Part shown: in pieces, positions 38,506 to 51,343 of the stretch
How the letters are laid out: each line of letters starts with the position of its first letter
Numbering within the stretch: position 1 is the stretch's first letter
Source: Morella rubra
Taxonomy: Eukaryota; Streptophyta; Magnoliopsida; Fagales; Myricaceae
Assembly (NCBI GenBank): GCA_003952965.2
Contig: RXIC02000003.1
Coordinates: 1-64,000, forward strand
Direction: 5' to 3'
Length of the DNA stretch: 64,000 bases
Made by a program: the position numbers and the translations under genes
Notes under the pieces: generated by a model
Seen by the model: the letters and a program-made list of their open reading frames with translations, nothing else
Database searches by the model: none
Told to the model about the DNA's origin: nothing

Positions 38506-38830
38506 TGAGAGAGATTTTTTAATATTTTGTGTGGGATAAGATTGATACAGTGGAGATGATATTGTATAGGATAATTTGAATGATAATGAATTTTTTTTAA
38601 AAAAATATTTTATAATTATTTTATTAATTACAATTTTGGAACTACCAGGCGCGACTGTTTCCGACGACGTAGGCCATCTATACGTGTACGAAATCCATCA
38701 TCCTTCGGATGTTGCGGATCTATGACTACTCGCACCGGATGACGTAATCCTAATCTCTATTCACCGTATCCTGCCTGAATCTTGGCGTCATCTTATCAAT
38801 TCAAATGCCAAACAGTGAATAATTGACTAT

Positions 38831-38838
38831 CACGTGGC
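38831..38838. promoter_or_regulatory. G-box/ABRE-type motif CACGTGGC
   Basis: A perfect CACGTG core with GC flank, in the divergent intergenic region about 860 bp upstream of the cytochrome c6A start. G-boxes bind bZIP and bHLH factors in light and ABA responses. Whether this one is used is unknown. Confidence 0.35.
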
Positions 38839-39454
38839 GTACGCGTACTACGGAGCCGTTAACTCCCTTCCTTCGTCCCATCTGTTTGGTGGAAGTTACG
38901 TGCGGTTAGAGCTTCACTTTGGCCCTTGCAGTCAAATTAAGCAATAAACCCAAAAAATACCGGAGATTAAAAAAAAATCACAAAAAAGAGAAAATAAAAA
39001 CTATAGAATATGTTTCATTGAAAAATGTTCAAACTTTTCTAATTCCCCTAGGCTTTTCTTAAGTTAAGTTCCGTTTGACCTTTTTTCGTACTTCTTTTTT
39101 TTTTTTTTTTTTTATTCTAATTGAATGAGAGATTTTAGTAATCGTTATCTGATCAACTGAGTCAGACACAGATTGCTCATGCCAGCATATTTTTTCTTGC
39201 CCTAAATAAAATAGTATGATTGAAGCTGACATTTGAAAGGACATACAACAAAAATGATAGTTTAGGAAAAATAAATGAAACTCCAAAGTATCAATTACAT
39301 TACAATCAATCTTATAACTTCGAAAATTAAGTGTTTTTTTCTTCTTCTAATAAATAAGGGATAAGACAGTAAGAAGCCTAGGACCTTCTAATGGTGCAAT
39401 CATAGTGGCACTTAATTGTACTTAAATTGTTAAGAAATTTGTACAAGTTCTAAT

Positions 39455-40013
39455 TGATAGTTTATACGGAATTAAACTAAATAAATAACATATTTTCAAC
39501 AAAACATCAATCAGAATTATGATTGTAATTACGAATTCGATTACTTACCTTGATACAGTAATTCGGGAATCCATAAGTTTCAACCGGCTTCACGATCCAA
39601 TTCAAAGCTCCAGCGGCTCAGAATAGAATAGTAACACAGATGTCTTGCCTCCTAAGGGATTTATGTTACTCTCCTTTTAGGGATTCTTAAATAGGTTCTG
39701 ATGCCAACCCCTTGAATATAACAATTATATTTATAGGCCTTAAGAAACCCTAGAGAGAGCATGAGACATAGGATCCTTAGGGATCTCAAATTCCAGCCGT
39801 AGGATTAAACTGAAGAACTTTCTTCTAATAAAATTAGAGCTTCTACTAATTACAATCAAATCCATCAACATATTGTAATTGACCCCTGAAATTTGAGATT
39901 ATTGCAAATATGCCCCTTTTACATACAATTAATTATTTTCACCAAACTATATTCCATATGAGATATTAGGACTGGATTAATCATTTGGTTATCAAGAGCA
40001 CATAATTCTAACA
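39455..40013 (-). mobile_element. Solo LTR, probably Copia-type, with 5-bp target-site duplication
   Basis: On the minus strand the element starts TGTTAGAATTATGTGC and ends AAACTATCA, the canonical TG..CA ends. On the plus strand it is flanked by perfect CTAAT duplications (39450-39454 and 40014-40018). A TATA-like 'ggcctataaatata' lies inside in the same orientation. There is no primer-binding site, no polyprotein frame and no second LTR beside it, so it is a solo LTR left by recombination. Length is 559 bp. The mirrored version is at 51344-51898. Confidence 0.85.
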
Positions 40014-40283
40014 CTAATAACATTTTTTTGAAATTCAAATTAGAGAAGGTTTGGGATGTCATTATTTTACAAATAGGCCATCAATATATATATATTTTTT
40101 CTTTTTAATAAAATTGAAGTTAAATTCTTAAAATTATTGAAGAAATTTGTAATTTTCAGTTGGAAATTATGCGTGGTGTAGTCAATTTATAAATAAAATT
40201 ATGGATAATTTGATTTGAGTTTAGATGAAAACGAGAGTTTTTTTTAAGGGAGTAAGGAACAAATTTTCTCTAAAAACTTTTGT

Positions 40284-40289
40284 CACGTG
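40284..40289. promoter_or_regulatory. G-box CACGTG upstream of LCAT4
   Basis: CACGTG followed by TC (ACGTGTC, ABRE-like), 360 bp before the LCAT4 start. ABA or light response is possible but unproven. Confidence 0.35.
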
Positions 40290-40648
40290 TCGATGTTTTA
40301 TTGCTCCTTGAACATACTTGACATATTCTCACCGTAGAGAAACAACCCCCCCGTGCATTCGAGATTGCATTTTGTTCCTTTGTTGTTTCTGTTTCCCGTT
40401 TCGCCGAGCAAGATTGTATTTTGGGGAGTATTGAGCCGGTGAGAAGCCTATAACCACCGCTGTTAGCTTAACGTCTAGCTCTGTAATTCTGATTTTCTTT
40501 CTCTCCCCCCCCAAAAGAAATCCAAACCATAATCCCAAATACCTCAACAGTAGGGTTTCCAGACAACCTCCGGACCCCAAAAAAATCTCCAAAATCTGAG
40601 CTAAAGACCACACTTTGACTCAATTTACTTTAAGGGCTTTGTATCTCA

Positions 40649-43600
40649 ATGGCCATGCTGTTGGAGGAAATCGTGCAATCGGTGGAGCTCTGGCTTAAGC
40701 TTCTCAGGAAGAAGCCCCAACCGCACGTGGACCCTAACCTCGACCCGGTGTTGTTGGTGCCCGGTGTCGCCGGTTCGGTTCTTAAGGCTGTTGATTACGA
40801 TAACGGTAAGGAGGAGCGGGTTTGGATTCGGATTATCGGGGCGGATTACAAGTGCCGGACCAAGCTTTGGTCTCGTTTCGATCCCTCTACTGGTAATTTA
40901 TTTTCCTTTTTCTTACTTCTTAATGTAATTTTTTTTTTAGTTCAGTTTTGTTGAGTTTTTAACACCTTAGAGCCGTGCCTTGTCCGTGAGAAAGTTGAGA
41001 AAGGGATTTTAAGTTTCGGTTCCTGAGAAACTAGGGCGACGTGGGGAAGATTATAAATTTGGGTTTTAGCATTTCTGTGGCCGCTGAGAAGATGGGGGTG
41101 GGGGATTAGTTCTGTTTTGTCTGTTAACAGGGTGGTGAAAGCACATGGAACGAAACGTTGGTTGGGAGACCTGGTTATTGGCTATGTAAAGTGCATATCA
41201 CTCATGAATTCTCATCATTCTGTTATTTTGGAAAGAACGAAGATACCTTTATATGGCAGAATCATATTATATGATTTCAATCTTTTTGCTTAGGTGTCTG
41301 AGCATACTTTTGGTTGCTGCAATTGCTTTACATTTACTAGCATTTTTTTACTAATGATCTTGCACTTAACATTCTGACATTGACTATGTGAAACAGGTAA
41401 AACTGTCTCATTGGATCCGAAGTCAAGTATTGTGGTCCCTGAAGACAGATTTGGACTTTATGCAATCGATGTATTGGACCCTGACATGGTGCGTTATAGA
41501 TTACAACTTCTTAGCGTGTTGACACAAAAAAGTTTTACAGTTGAATAGCTTACTGTCTCTGTTGTTGTACTTCTCCCAGAAAAATAAATTTGTGCTTTGA
41601 ATTAAGAGACTTAGATGTTGAAACATGCTCCTTTTAAATTGTGACTTAGCTTTCCATCAGATCTTTGTGTCTTTAGTTGGATGTTAGCATCAAGATATGT
41701 GCCTTATCAGCTTATCGGCGGTTTGGTTTATAGTTCGATAACTAATCTTCAACTAAATTTTTTGTGCTTTATAAATGCACAAGTTAGTGAAAGGTTTCTC
41801 AGTGCAATTGTGCTGAATTATTAGCAACATTGTGTTGTTTTACTTATCAAAAAAAATTATTAGCAACATTGTGTTGTTTGAAAGTATTTTTTTGAGATTT
41901 TTATGTACATTAGCATGCTAAGTAAAATCATAGCTAAAAATTCTATTGGGTGCAATGAACCTGTTACCACTTTTGGCGTGCAAGCCAAATATGCTGTTAC
42001 CAGTGCAGAAAATAAAATATTGGTGAATTTCCTCTAATGTTTTGCTTCATGCAGATCATTGGACGTGATTGTGTTTATTATTTCCACGAGATGATTGTTG
42101 AAATGATCAACTGGGGTTTTCAAGAGGGGAAAACACTTTTTGGATTTGGGTATGACTTCCGCCAAAGCAACAGGTACCTGCTAAACTGCACATTTGGTTA
42201 AATGTTACTATGCTTCAAAATTGAGGGGAAAAGCCAGAAAATTTGGGAATATACTCCTTGCTTTCCAAACACAACAAAGAAAAAGGATCCAACTTAATGT
42301 GCAATCATTTTGGGGTTTTCTACAAGCTTAATGTTCCTTTTTACAACCCGAGTTTCATACCTCCTGTCTTGAAGTTTCTAACATTACCAGATATTCATCA
42401 ACAAAAGATTGTCAGTATAGTCTCTTGTACTGTCAACTTTCTTTTTCTTCAATAAGATTGACTTATCAAAAAACAAAAGGTTGGGATGGGTCAATCTGGC
42501 ACATGGCAACTCGTTTTGAATAATTTCCATTTGTTGGGGGGTTTTTTTGGGGGGAGAGAGTTGGGGGGGGATTATGAAGCCAGGAGGCAATTCAATTTCT
42601 ATACAATCCTCAACCCCTCGGCAATATTTCTACTGGTGGTGGAAAGAAAAATATCAAGCTCTATGTTTGGGTGCCGATGTATGACCTATATTTCCCAATT
42701 TAGTTTGTTCTATTAGCTTTTCATTGGAGATTCCAGTTTTAACAAATTGATGTTTTGATCAACTTTCTTACATCATATACTTCGAGTCCTTAGTCTCCAG
42801 GACTTGGTTGTTTCCACCCAATGCTTGTTGTTGATTCTTCTGACGCCTCAATGTTTAGGAAGTTGATTAGTTCCACTGATAAGTGGTCAACCTCGACAGT
42901 CATGGTGGAAATAATAGCTTTGTCTCCTTTAGCTTTAACTGATCTACCAGAGTTGAGTTTTCAATCATACTGGTTGGAGGATTCTTTTGGACATTTTCCC
43001 TGCTTTTTGTCTTTGCTGATCGTGAGGCCTGTAAAGAACTAGATATTGTTTGCTGAAGTCGATTTATTGAATCAGAAACATTAGGTGCTGATTCCTCCCG
43101 GTTGGGATAAGGAGTGAGAGTGACTTTATCGAGGAGAATGTGCATTGTATGATCCCAAATTCTTTGCATTATTCATTTAAAGGAAGATGCAGTTATGTGA
43201 CTTGTGGTGGACTAAACGATTTAAAGATGTATCCTTTTTTCAACATCATGGAATCTAGGTTTAGAATAATCTCAGGGCTGCGAAAGGTTGGGTTGCCTTC
43301 CTGAGCTTTGAAGATCTTTATCTACTCGTAAATTAATGTCATCAACCTCTCTGTGCTTTGTCTATCTTTTAGGTTGCCAGAAACATTGGAACGGTTAGCT
43401 GCAAAACTAGAGTCGGTATATAATGCATCTGGAGGGAAGAAGATAAACATCATAAGTCATTCTATGGGTGGTCTTCTGGTGAAATGTTTTATGACCCTAC
43501 ATAGTGATGTAAGAATGCAAATTTCTTGTTTCTCACCCTAGTTTTATTTTCCTATCTTCCTTTTTCTGTTATACAGTTTGTGGTTATTTGTTTCTTAATG

Positions 43601-45739
43601 GCACTTCAAGTTTGCCACAATGTAAATCCAACAACTTTATGTGTTTTGCAGATTTTTGAGAAATATGTAAAGAATTGGGTGGCAATTGCTGCACCATTTA
43701 AGGGTAAGTGACCTCTGTAATTTGAACACAGCAGAGGTGGATAATATAAACTATAAGATTGCAACTTCTAGCTCCCTGATACATAATGTAGGAATAAGGA
43801 GCTATATTCTGTTGAAATTAAGCAAAATTCATAGCTTTGAAAGAGATGTACAATAGTTTCTTCTTTTTATAGGTGGCTTGACTTCTCTTCATGCTTTGTT
43901 TTCCAATTATTCCTAAAGTTAACATATGTGACTACTCCAAAAGGGAACAATAAAATGGTTGATGGCATGAGCACATATAAATATATAATGCTTGAGGTAG
44001 CCATTCTTGTCTTACTTTCCTTGCTTAAGGTATTATCTAATAACATGTCTTGGAACATGTTATAGGTTACTGATTTTGTATGTGAGATCAAACTATTCTT
44101 AAACACGTTCTACATACTTAGTAGCTATTTGCTTAATAGCTGATATTATGGGGCCATCTTAATGTCTTTTTGTGGGCTATTAGTTAAACTGCTATTTCAA
44201 ATAATTCTCTGATGTTGATTCTGCTAATTGCAACTTTTTTAGCTTTGTTTGAACTTTTACAATCCTCAGTCAATATGCAAGTCTAGGTTGAGCTTCTAAC
44301 CCTCTTTCTAGTTTCATTAAATGTGTCCATTAAAGTTTACATTTTCAATGAGGAGTGAAATTTAGGTGAAGCTTTGGTTTCAGAAATTTATTCCATTGAA
44401 GTTGTTATTCCATTAAGCCATTGTGTCAAATTAACCTGCAGGTGTCAAATTAACCTGCAGGTGCACCTGGATATGTTACGTCTACGTTTTTGAATGGAAT
44501 GTCATTTGTTGAAGGGTGGGAACAGAATTTTTTTATATCAAAATGGAGCATGCACCAGCTGGTATGAGTTTATTTCTTTTGGCCTTTCAAGTTATTTCTC
44601 TGTTGGAGCTGTCCCTTTTTGAATTATTGGGATATCTTGATTTGCAATTGGTTATCAAACTTTCCGCCTGTCACTCTTATGTTACTGTTTGATAATCTGC
44701 CCACAATATCTACCAATACATCTGCCATCTGAATTTTTTTATTGGTTTACTTTTCCTTTGGTATTCTTCTTTTCACCTCTGTATCTCATTGTTGTAAAAT
44801 TTATGGCTGGCTTTGGCATTTGGCTCTAAATTGTGCCTTGTGTTACTAATTAAACATGTTGCCTATATTTTTTGCACTAAGAATATGAATGAAATAAACA
44901 GAAGTCCTGTCAATAAACCGATTAGAAAAAGAAGGGTATAAGATTTTTAAACTAGAAGGTTATGCACATGGAATTTGATGGAAGCCATCTTAACGGTCCG
45001 CATTCGGCCTGTGAAGGTATGGGCTAAACAAGGGGTGGAGGGGTGAGATCACAAGTTCAGTCCTGTAGTAGCATGGGTTGTATTTGCCTGTGGCAAGAAA
45101 AAAAAAAAAAGCTACTCTAGAGCTCATTATAAAATTAGAAATGCTTCCTTGACACTGCCTGTTTCTTGGTACCTTAGTTATCTACTGTTAGCAGTATTAT
45201 TACTGCCTCCTGCTTAGGATATAGTTTATTGGCCATAACTAAGGTGGAGTTCGGATAGAATGTCTGTTTCAAAGATAAACCTGTCAGGATAGAGAGAGAA
45301 TTTAGGATGGAAGATCACAACTATTACCACCTCCTGTCATTTTTTTTTTCCTTTCAGTTTCAGAAATAGCATGTTAAATGATATCCTCATAGGGTGTTGG
45401 ATTTTCTAGGGTTGAGAAATCTGCTTTCAATCACTGGCTGTGTAAATCTATAAATAACTTCTGCTGGATGTGGGCCTGATTTGTTGTTAAGGTTAAAAGT
45501 TGTTGCCCATCCTTCTGTTTTATCATAAGCATTATATTGTGATTTTTGTCAGAAAATTTAGGCGTCTAGTATAATGTACCTTTAATTTGTGGATTCTTGG
45601 ATGCATTAGTTTTGCTATTTCAGGAGATGACTTTCTTATTAACATGTTGCAAATTTTTCAGCTGATTGAATGTCCATCAATTTATGAGTTGATGAGTTGT
45701 CCGAATTTTCACTGGGAATGTGTTCCTCTCCTGCAACAC
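40649..45739 (+). CDS. LCAT4-type phospholipase A (lecithin:cholesterol acyltransferase-like), 3' truncated by fold-back
   Basis: Exons: 40649-40892, 41397-41488, 42055-42173, 43373-43508, 43652-43703, 44461-44561, and the start of exon 7 from 45662. Phases are consistent. The protein begins 'MAMLLEEIVQSVELWLKLL' and carries the LCAT-family segments 'DPVLLVPGVAGSVLKA', 'VWIRIIGADYKCRTKLWSRF', 'LFGFGYDFRQSN' and 'INIISHSMGGLLVKCF'. The nucleophile is Ser182 in the serine-hydrolase elbow SHSMGG. Further segments are 'NWVAIAAPFKGAPGY' and 'LIECPSIYELMSCP'. This fits Arabidopsis LCAT4 (At4g19860, about 535 aa, from memory), a cytosolic or membrane-associated phospholipase A. Only about 272 residues are present. 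The Asp and His of the triad would lie in the missing half. At 45740 the sequence turns into the mirror copy and an in-frame TAG follows at once. The break is most likely artificial, so the real gene should be complete elsewhere. Confidence 0.9.
44423..44460 (+). repeat. 19-bp tandem duplication creating twin splice acceptors
   Basis: The 19-mer gtgtcaaattaacctgcag occurs twice in a row (44423-44441 and 44442-44460). Each copy ends in a usable CAG. Only the second acceptor keeps LCAT4 in frame; the first would add 19 nt and shift the frame. Confidence 0.85.
45618..45739 (+). other. Unshared 122-bp spacer at the palindrome centre
   Basis: This is the only part of 33888-57463 that is not mirrored. 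It holds the 3' end of LCAT4 intron 6 (acceptor at 45661) and about 75 nt of exon 7 (LIECPSIYELMSCP...), so it is normal forward gene sequence up to the turn. TCTCCTG at 45727-45733 matches the reverse complement of CAGGAGA at 45621-45627, giving 7 nt of shared sequence at the switch point. The six bases 'caacac' then stand where the mirror would have 'aaa'. Confidence 0.85.
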
Positions 45740-46795
45740 TAGCAAAACTAATGCATCCAAGAATCCACAAATTAAAGGTACATTATACTAGACGCCTAAA
45801 TTTTCTGACAAAAATCACAATATAATGCTTATGATAAAACAGAAGGATGGGCAACAACTTTTAACCTTAACAACAAATCAGGCCCACATCCAGCAGAAGT
45901 TATTTATAGATTTACACAGCCAGTGATTGAAAGCAGATTTCTCAACCCTAGAAAATCCAACACCCTATGAGGATATCATTTAACATGCTATTTCTGAAAC
46001 TGAAAGGAAAAAAAAAATGACAGGAGGTGGTAATAGTTGTGATCTTCCATCCTAAATTCTCTCTCTATCCTGACAGGTTTATCTTTGAAACAGACATTCT
46101 ATCCGAACTCCACCTTAGTTATGGCCAATAAACTATATCCTAAGCAGGAGGCAGTAATAATACTGCTAACAGTAGATAACTAAGGTACCAAGAAACAGGC
46201 AGTGTCAAGGAAGCATTTCTAATTTTATAATGAGCTCTAGAGTAGCTTTTTTTTTTTTTCTTGCCACAGGCAAATACAACCCATGCTACTACAGGACTGA
46301 ACTTGTGATCTCACCCCTCCACCCCTTGTTTAGCCCATACCTTCACAGGCCGAATGCGGACCGTTAAGATGGCTTCCATCAAATTCCATGTGCATAACCT
46401 TCTAGTTTAAAAATCTTATACCCTTCTTTTTCTAATCGGTTTATTGACAGGACTTCTGTTTATTTCATTCATATTCTTAGTGCAAAAAATATAGGCAACA
46501 TGTTTAATTAGTAACACAAGGCACAATTTAGAGCCAAATGCCAAAGCCAGCCATAAATTTTACAACAATGAGATACAGAGGTGAAAAGAAGAATACCAAA
46601 GGAAAAGTAAACCAATAAAAAAATTCAGATGGCAGATGTATTGGTAGATATTGTGGGCAGATTATCAAACAGTAACATAAGAGTGACAGGCGGAAAGTTT
46701 GATAACCAATTGCAAATCAAGATATCCCAATAATTCAAAAAGGGACAGCTCCAACAGAGAAATAACTTGAAAGGCCAAAAGAAATAAACTCATAC

Positions 46796-49700
46796 CAGCT
46801 GGTGCATGCTCCATTTTGATATAAAAAAATTCTGTTCCCACCCTTCAACAAATGACATTCCATTCAAAAACGTAGACGTAACATATCCAGGTGCACCTGC
46901 AGGTTAATTTGACACCTGCAGGTTAATTTGACACAATGGCTTAATGGAATAACAACTTCAATGGAATAAATTTCTGAAACCAAAGCTTCACCTAAATTTC
47001 ACTCCTCATTGAAAATGTAAACTTTAATGGACACATTTAATGAAACTAGAAAGAGGGTTAGAAGCTCAACCTAGACTTGCATATTGACTGAGGATTGTAA
47101 AAGTTCAAACAAAGCTAAAAAAGTTGCAATTAGCAGAATCAACATCAGAGAATTATTTGAAATAGCAGTTTAACTAATAGCCCACAAAAAGACATTAAGA
47201 TGGCCCCATAATATCAGCTATTAAGCAAATAGCTACTAAGTATGTAGAACGTGTTTAAGAATAGTTTGATCTCACATACAAAATCAGTAACCTATAACAT
47301 GTTCCAAGACATGTTATTAGATAATACCTTAAGCAAGGAAAGTAAGACAAGAATGGCTACCTCAAGCATTATATATTTATATGTGCTCATGCCATCAACC
47401 ATTTTATTGTTCCCTTTTGGAGTAGTCACATATGTTAACTTTAGGAATAATTGGAAAACAAAGCATGAAGAGAAGTCAAGCCACCTATAAAAAGAAGAAA
47501 CTATTGTACATCTCTTTCAAAGCTATGAATTTTGCTTAATTTCAACAGAATATAGCTCCTTATTCCTACATTATGTATCAGGGAGCTAGAAGTTGCAATC
47601 TTATAGTTTATATTATCCACCTCTGCTGTGTTCAAATTACAGAGGTCACTTACCCTTAAATGGTGCAGCAATTGCCACCCAATTCTTTACATATTTCTCA
47701 AAAATCTGCAAAACACATAAAGTTGTTGGATTTACATTGTGGCAAACTTGAAGTGCCATTAAGAAACAAATAACCACAAACTGTATAACAGAAAAAGGAA
47801 GATAGGAAAATAAAACTAGGGTGAGAAACAAGAAATTTGCATTCTTACATCACTATGTAGGGTCATAAAACATTTCACCAGAAGACCACCCATAGAATGA
47901 CTTATGATGTTTATCTTCTTCCCTCCAGATGCATTATATACCGACTCTAGTTTTGCAGCTAACCGTTCCAATGTTTCTGGCAACCTAAAAGATAGACAAA
48001 GCACAGAGAGGTTGATGACATTAATTTACGAGTAGATAAAGATCTTCAAAGCTCAGGAAGGCAACCCAACCTTTCGCAGCCCTGAGATTATTCTAAACCT
48101 AGATTCCATGATGTTGAAAAAAGGATACATCTTTAAATCGTTTAGTCCACCACAAGTCACATAACTGCATCTTCCTTTAAATGAATAATGCAAAGAATTT
48201 GGGATCATACAATGCACATTCTCCTCGATAAAGTCACTCTCACTCCTTATCCCAACCGGGAGGAATCAGCACCTAATGTTTCTGATTCAATAAATCGACT
48301 TCAGCAAACAATATCTAGTTCTTTACAGGCCTCACGATCAGCAAAGACAAAAAGCAGGGAAAATGTCCAAAAGAATCCTCCAACCAGTATGATTGAAAAC
48401 TCAACTCTGGTAGATCAGTTAAAGCTAAAGGAGACAAAGCTATTATTTCCACCATGACTGTCGAGGTTGACCACTTATCAGTGGAACTAATCAACTTCCT
48501 AAACATTGAGGCGTCAGAAGAATCAACAACAAGCATTGGGTGGAAACAACCAAGTCCTGGAGACTAAGGACTCGAAGTATATGATGTAAGAAAGTTGATC
48601 AAAACATCAATTTGTTAAAACTGGAATCTCCAATGAAAAGCTAATAGAACAAACTAAATTGGGAAATATAGGTCATACATCGGCACCCAAACATAGAGCT
48701 TGATATTTTTCTTTCCACCACCAGTAGAAATATTGCCGAGGGGTTGAGGATTGTATAGAAATTGAATTGCCTCCTGGCTTCATAATCCCCCCCCAACTCT
48801 CTCCCCCCAAAAAAACCCCCCAACAAATGGAAATTATTCAAAACGAGTTGCCATGTGCCAGATTGACCCATCCCAACCTTTTGTTTTTTGATAAGTCAAT
48901 CTTATTGAAGAAAAAGAAAGTTGACAGTACAAGAGACTATACTGACAATCTTTTGTTGATGAATATCTGGTAATGTTAGAAACTTCAAGACAGGAGGTAT
49001 GAAACTCGGGTTGTAAAAAGGAACATTAAGCTTGTAGAAAACCCCAAAATGATTGCACATTAAGTTGGATCCTTTTTCTTTGTTGTGTTTGGAAAGCAAG
49101 GAGTATATTCCCAAATTTTCTGGCTTTTCCCCTCAATTTTGAAGCATAGTAACATTTAACCAAATGTGCAGTTTAGCAGGTACCTGTTGCTTTGGCGGAA
49201 GTCATACCCAAATCCAAAAAGTGTTTTCCCCTCTTGAAAACCCCAGTTGATCATTTCAACAATCATCTCGTGGAAATAATAAACACAATCACGTCCAATG
49301 ATCTGCATGAAGCAAAACATTAGAGGAAATTCACCAATATTTTATTTTCTGCACTGGTAACAGCATATTTGGCTTGCACGCCAAAAGTGGTAACAGGTTC
49401 ATTGCACCCAATAGAATTTTTAGCTATGATTTTACTTAGCATGCTAATGTACATAAAAATCTCAAAAAAATACTTTCAAACAACACAATGTTGCTAATAA
49501 TTTTTTTTGATAAGTAAAACAACACAATGTTGCTAATAATTCAGCACAATTGCACTGAGAAACCTTTCACTAACTTGTGCATTTATAAAGCACAAAAAAT
49601 TTAGTTGAAGATTAGTTATCGAACTATAAACCAAACCGCCGATAAGCTGATAAGGCACATATCTTGATGCTAACATCCAACTAAAGACACAAAGATCTGA

Positions 49701-50708
49701 TGGAAAGCTAAGTCACAATTTAAAAGGAGCATGTTTCAACATCTAAGTCTCTTAATTCAAAGCACAAATTTATTTTTCTGGGAGAAGTACAACAACAGAG
49801 ACAGTAAGCTATTCAACTGTAAAACTTTTTTGTGTCAACACGCTAAGAAGTTGTAATCTATAACGCACCATGTCAGGGTCCAATACATCGATTGCATAAA
49901 GTCCAAATCTGTCTTCAGGGACCACAATACTTGACTTCGGATCCAATGAGACAGTTTTACCTGTTTCACATAGTCAATGTCAGAATGTTAAGTGCAAGAT
50001 CATTAGTAAAAAAATGCTAGTAAATGTAAAGCAATTGCAGCAACCAAAAGTATGCTCAGACACCTAAGCAAAAAGATTGAAATCATATAATATGATTCTG
50101 CCATATAAAGGTATCTTCGTTCTTTCCAAAATAACAGAATGATGAGAATTCATGAGTGATATGCACTTTACATAGCCAATAACCAGGTCTCCCAACCAAC
50201 GTTTCGTTCCATGTGCTTTCACCACCCTGTTAACAGACAAAACAGAACTAATCCCCCACCCCCATCTTCTCAGCGGCCACAGAAATGCTAAAACCCAAAT
50301 TTATAATCTTCCCCACGTCGCCCTAGTTTCTCAGGAACCGAAACTTAAAATCCCTTTCTCAACTTTCTCACGGACAAGGCACGGCTCTAAGGTGTTAAAA
50401 ACTCAACAAAACTGAACTAAAAAAAAAATTACATTAAGAAGTAAGAAAAAGGAAAATAAATTACCAGTAGAGGGATCGAAACGAGACCAAAGCTTGGTCC
50501 GGCACTTGTAATCCGCCCCGATAATCCGAATCCAAACCCGCTCCTCCTTACCGTTATCGTAATCAACAGCCTTAAGAACCGAACCGGCGACACCGGGCAC
50601 CAACAACACCGGGTCGAGGTTAGGGTCCACGTGCGGTTGGGGCTTCTTCCTGAGAAGCTTAAGCCAGAGCTCCACCGATTGCACGATTTCCTCCAACAGC
50701 ATGGCCAT
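46796..50708 (-). pseudogene. Mirror copy of LCAT4 exons 1-6
   Basis: Exons on the minus strand: 50708-50465, 49960-49869, 49302-49184, 47984-47849, 47705-47654, 46896-46796. The ORFs inspected are identical in sequence to their counterparts in the left arm. Exon 7 and everything downstream are absent, because the mirror begins inside intron 6. It should not be counted as a second gene unless the inverted repeat is confirmed by independent data. Confidence 0.9.
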
Positions 50709-51343
50709 TGAGATACAAAGCCCTTAAAGTAAATTGAGTCAAAGTGTGGTCTTTAGCTCAGATTTTGGAGATTTTTTTGGGGTCCGGAGGTTGTCTGGAA
50801 ACCCTACTGTTGAGGTATTTGGGATTATGGTTTGGATTTCTTTTGGGGGGGGAGAGAAAGAAAATCAGAATTACAGAGCTAGACGTTAAGCTAACAGCGG
50901 TGGTTATAGGCTTCTCACCGGCTCAATACTCCCCAAAATACAATCTTGCTCGGCGAAACGGGAAACAGAAACAACAAAGGAACAAAATGCAATCTCGAAT
51001 GCACGGGGGGGTTGTTTCTCTACGGTGAGAATATGTCAAGTATGTTCAAGGAGCAATAAAACATCGACACGTGACAAAAGTTTTTAGAGAAAATTTGTTC
51101 CTTACTCCCTTAAAAAAAACTCTCGTTTTCATCTAAACTCAAATCAAATTATCCATAATTTTATTTATAAATTGACTACACCACGCATAATTTCCAACTG
51201 AAAATTACAAATTTCTTCAATAATTTTAAGAATTTAACTTCAATTTTATTAAAAAGAAAAAATATATATATATTGATGGCCTATTTGTAAAATAATGACA
51301 TCCCAAACCTTCTCTAATTTGAATTTCAAAAAAATGTTATTAG

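Larger units (their letters stand above)
33888..45617 (+). repeat. Left arm of 11.7-kb inverted repeat
   Basis: The reverse complement of this segment is found at 45740-57463. Mirror positions sum to 91357 near the centre and drift to about 91351 at the outer edge because of a few 1-bp indels. This arm carries the better-quality version: intact cytochrome c6A, the LCAT4 5' part and the solo LTR. I treat it as the true genomic copy. Confidence 0.97.

Noticed and set aside
40649-50708. A tail-to-tail pair of LCAT4 genes
   Set aside because: Both copies stop at the same palindrome turn, and neither has the downstream exons. One gene mirrored by a fold-back is simpler.
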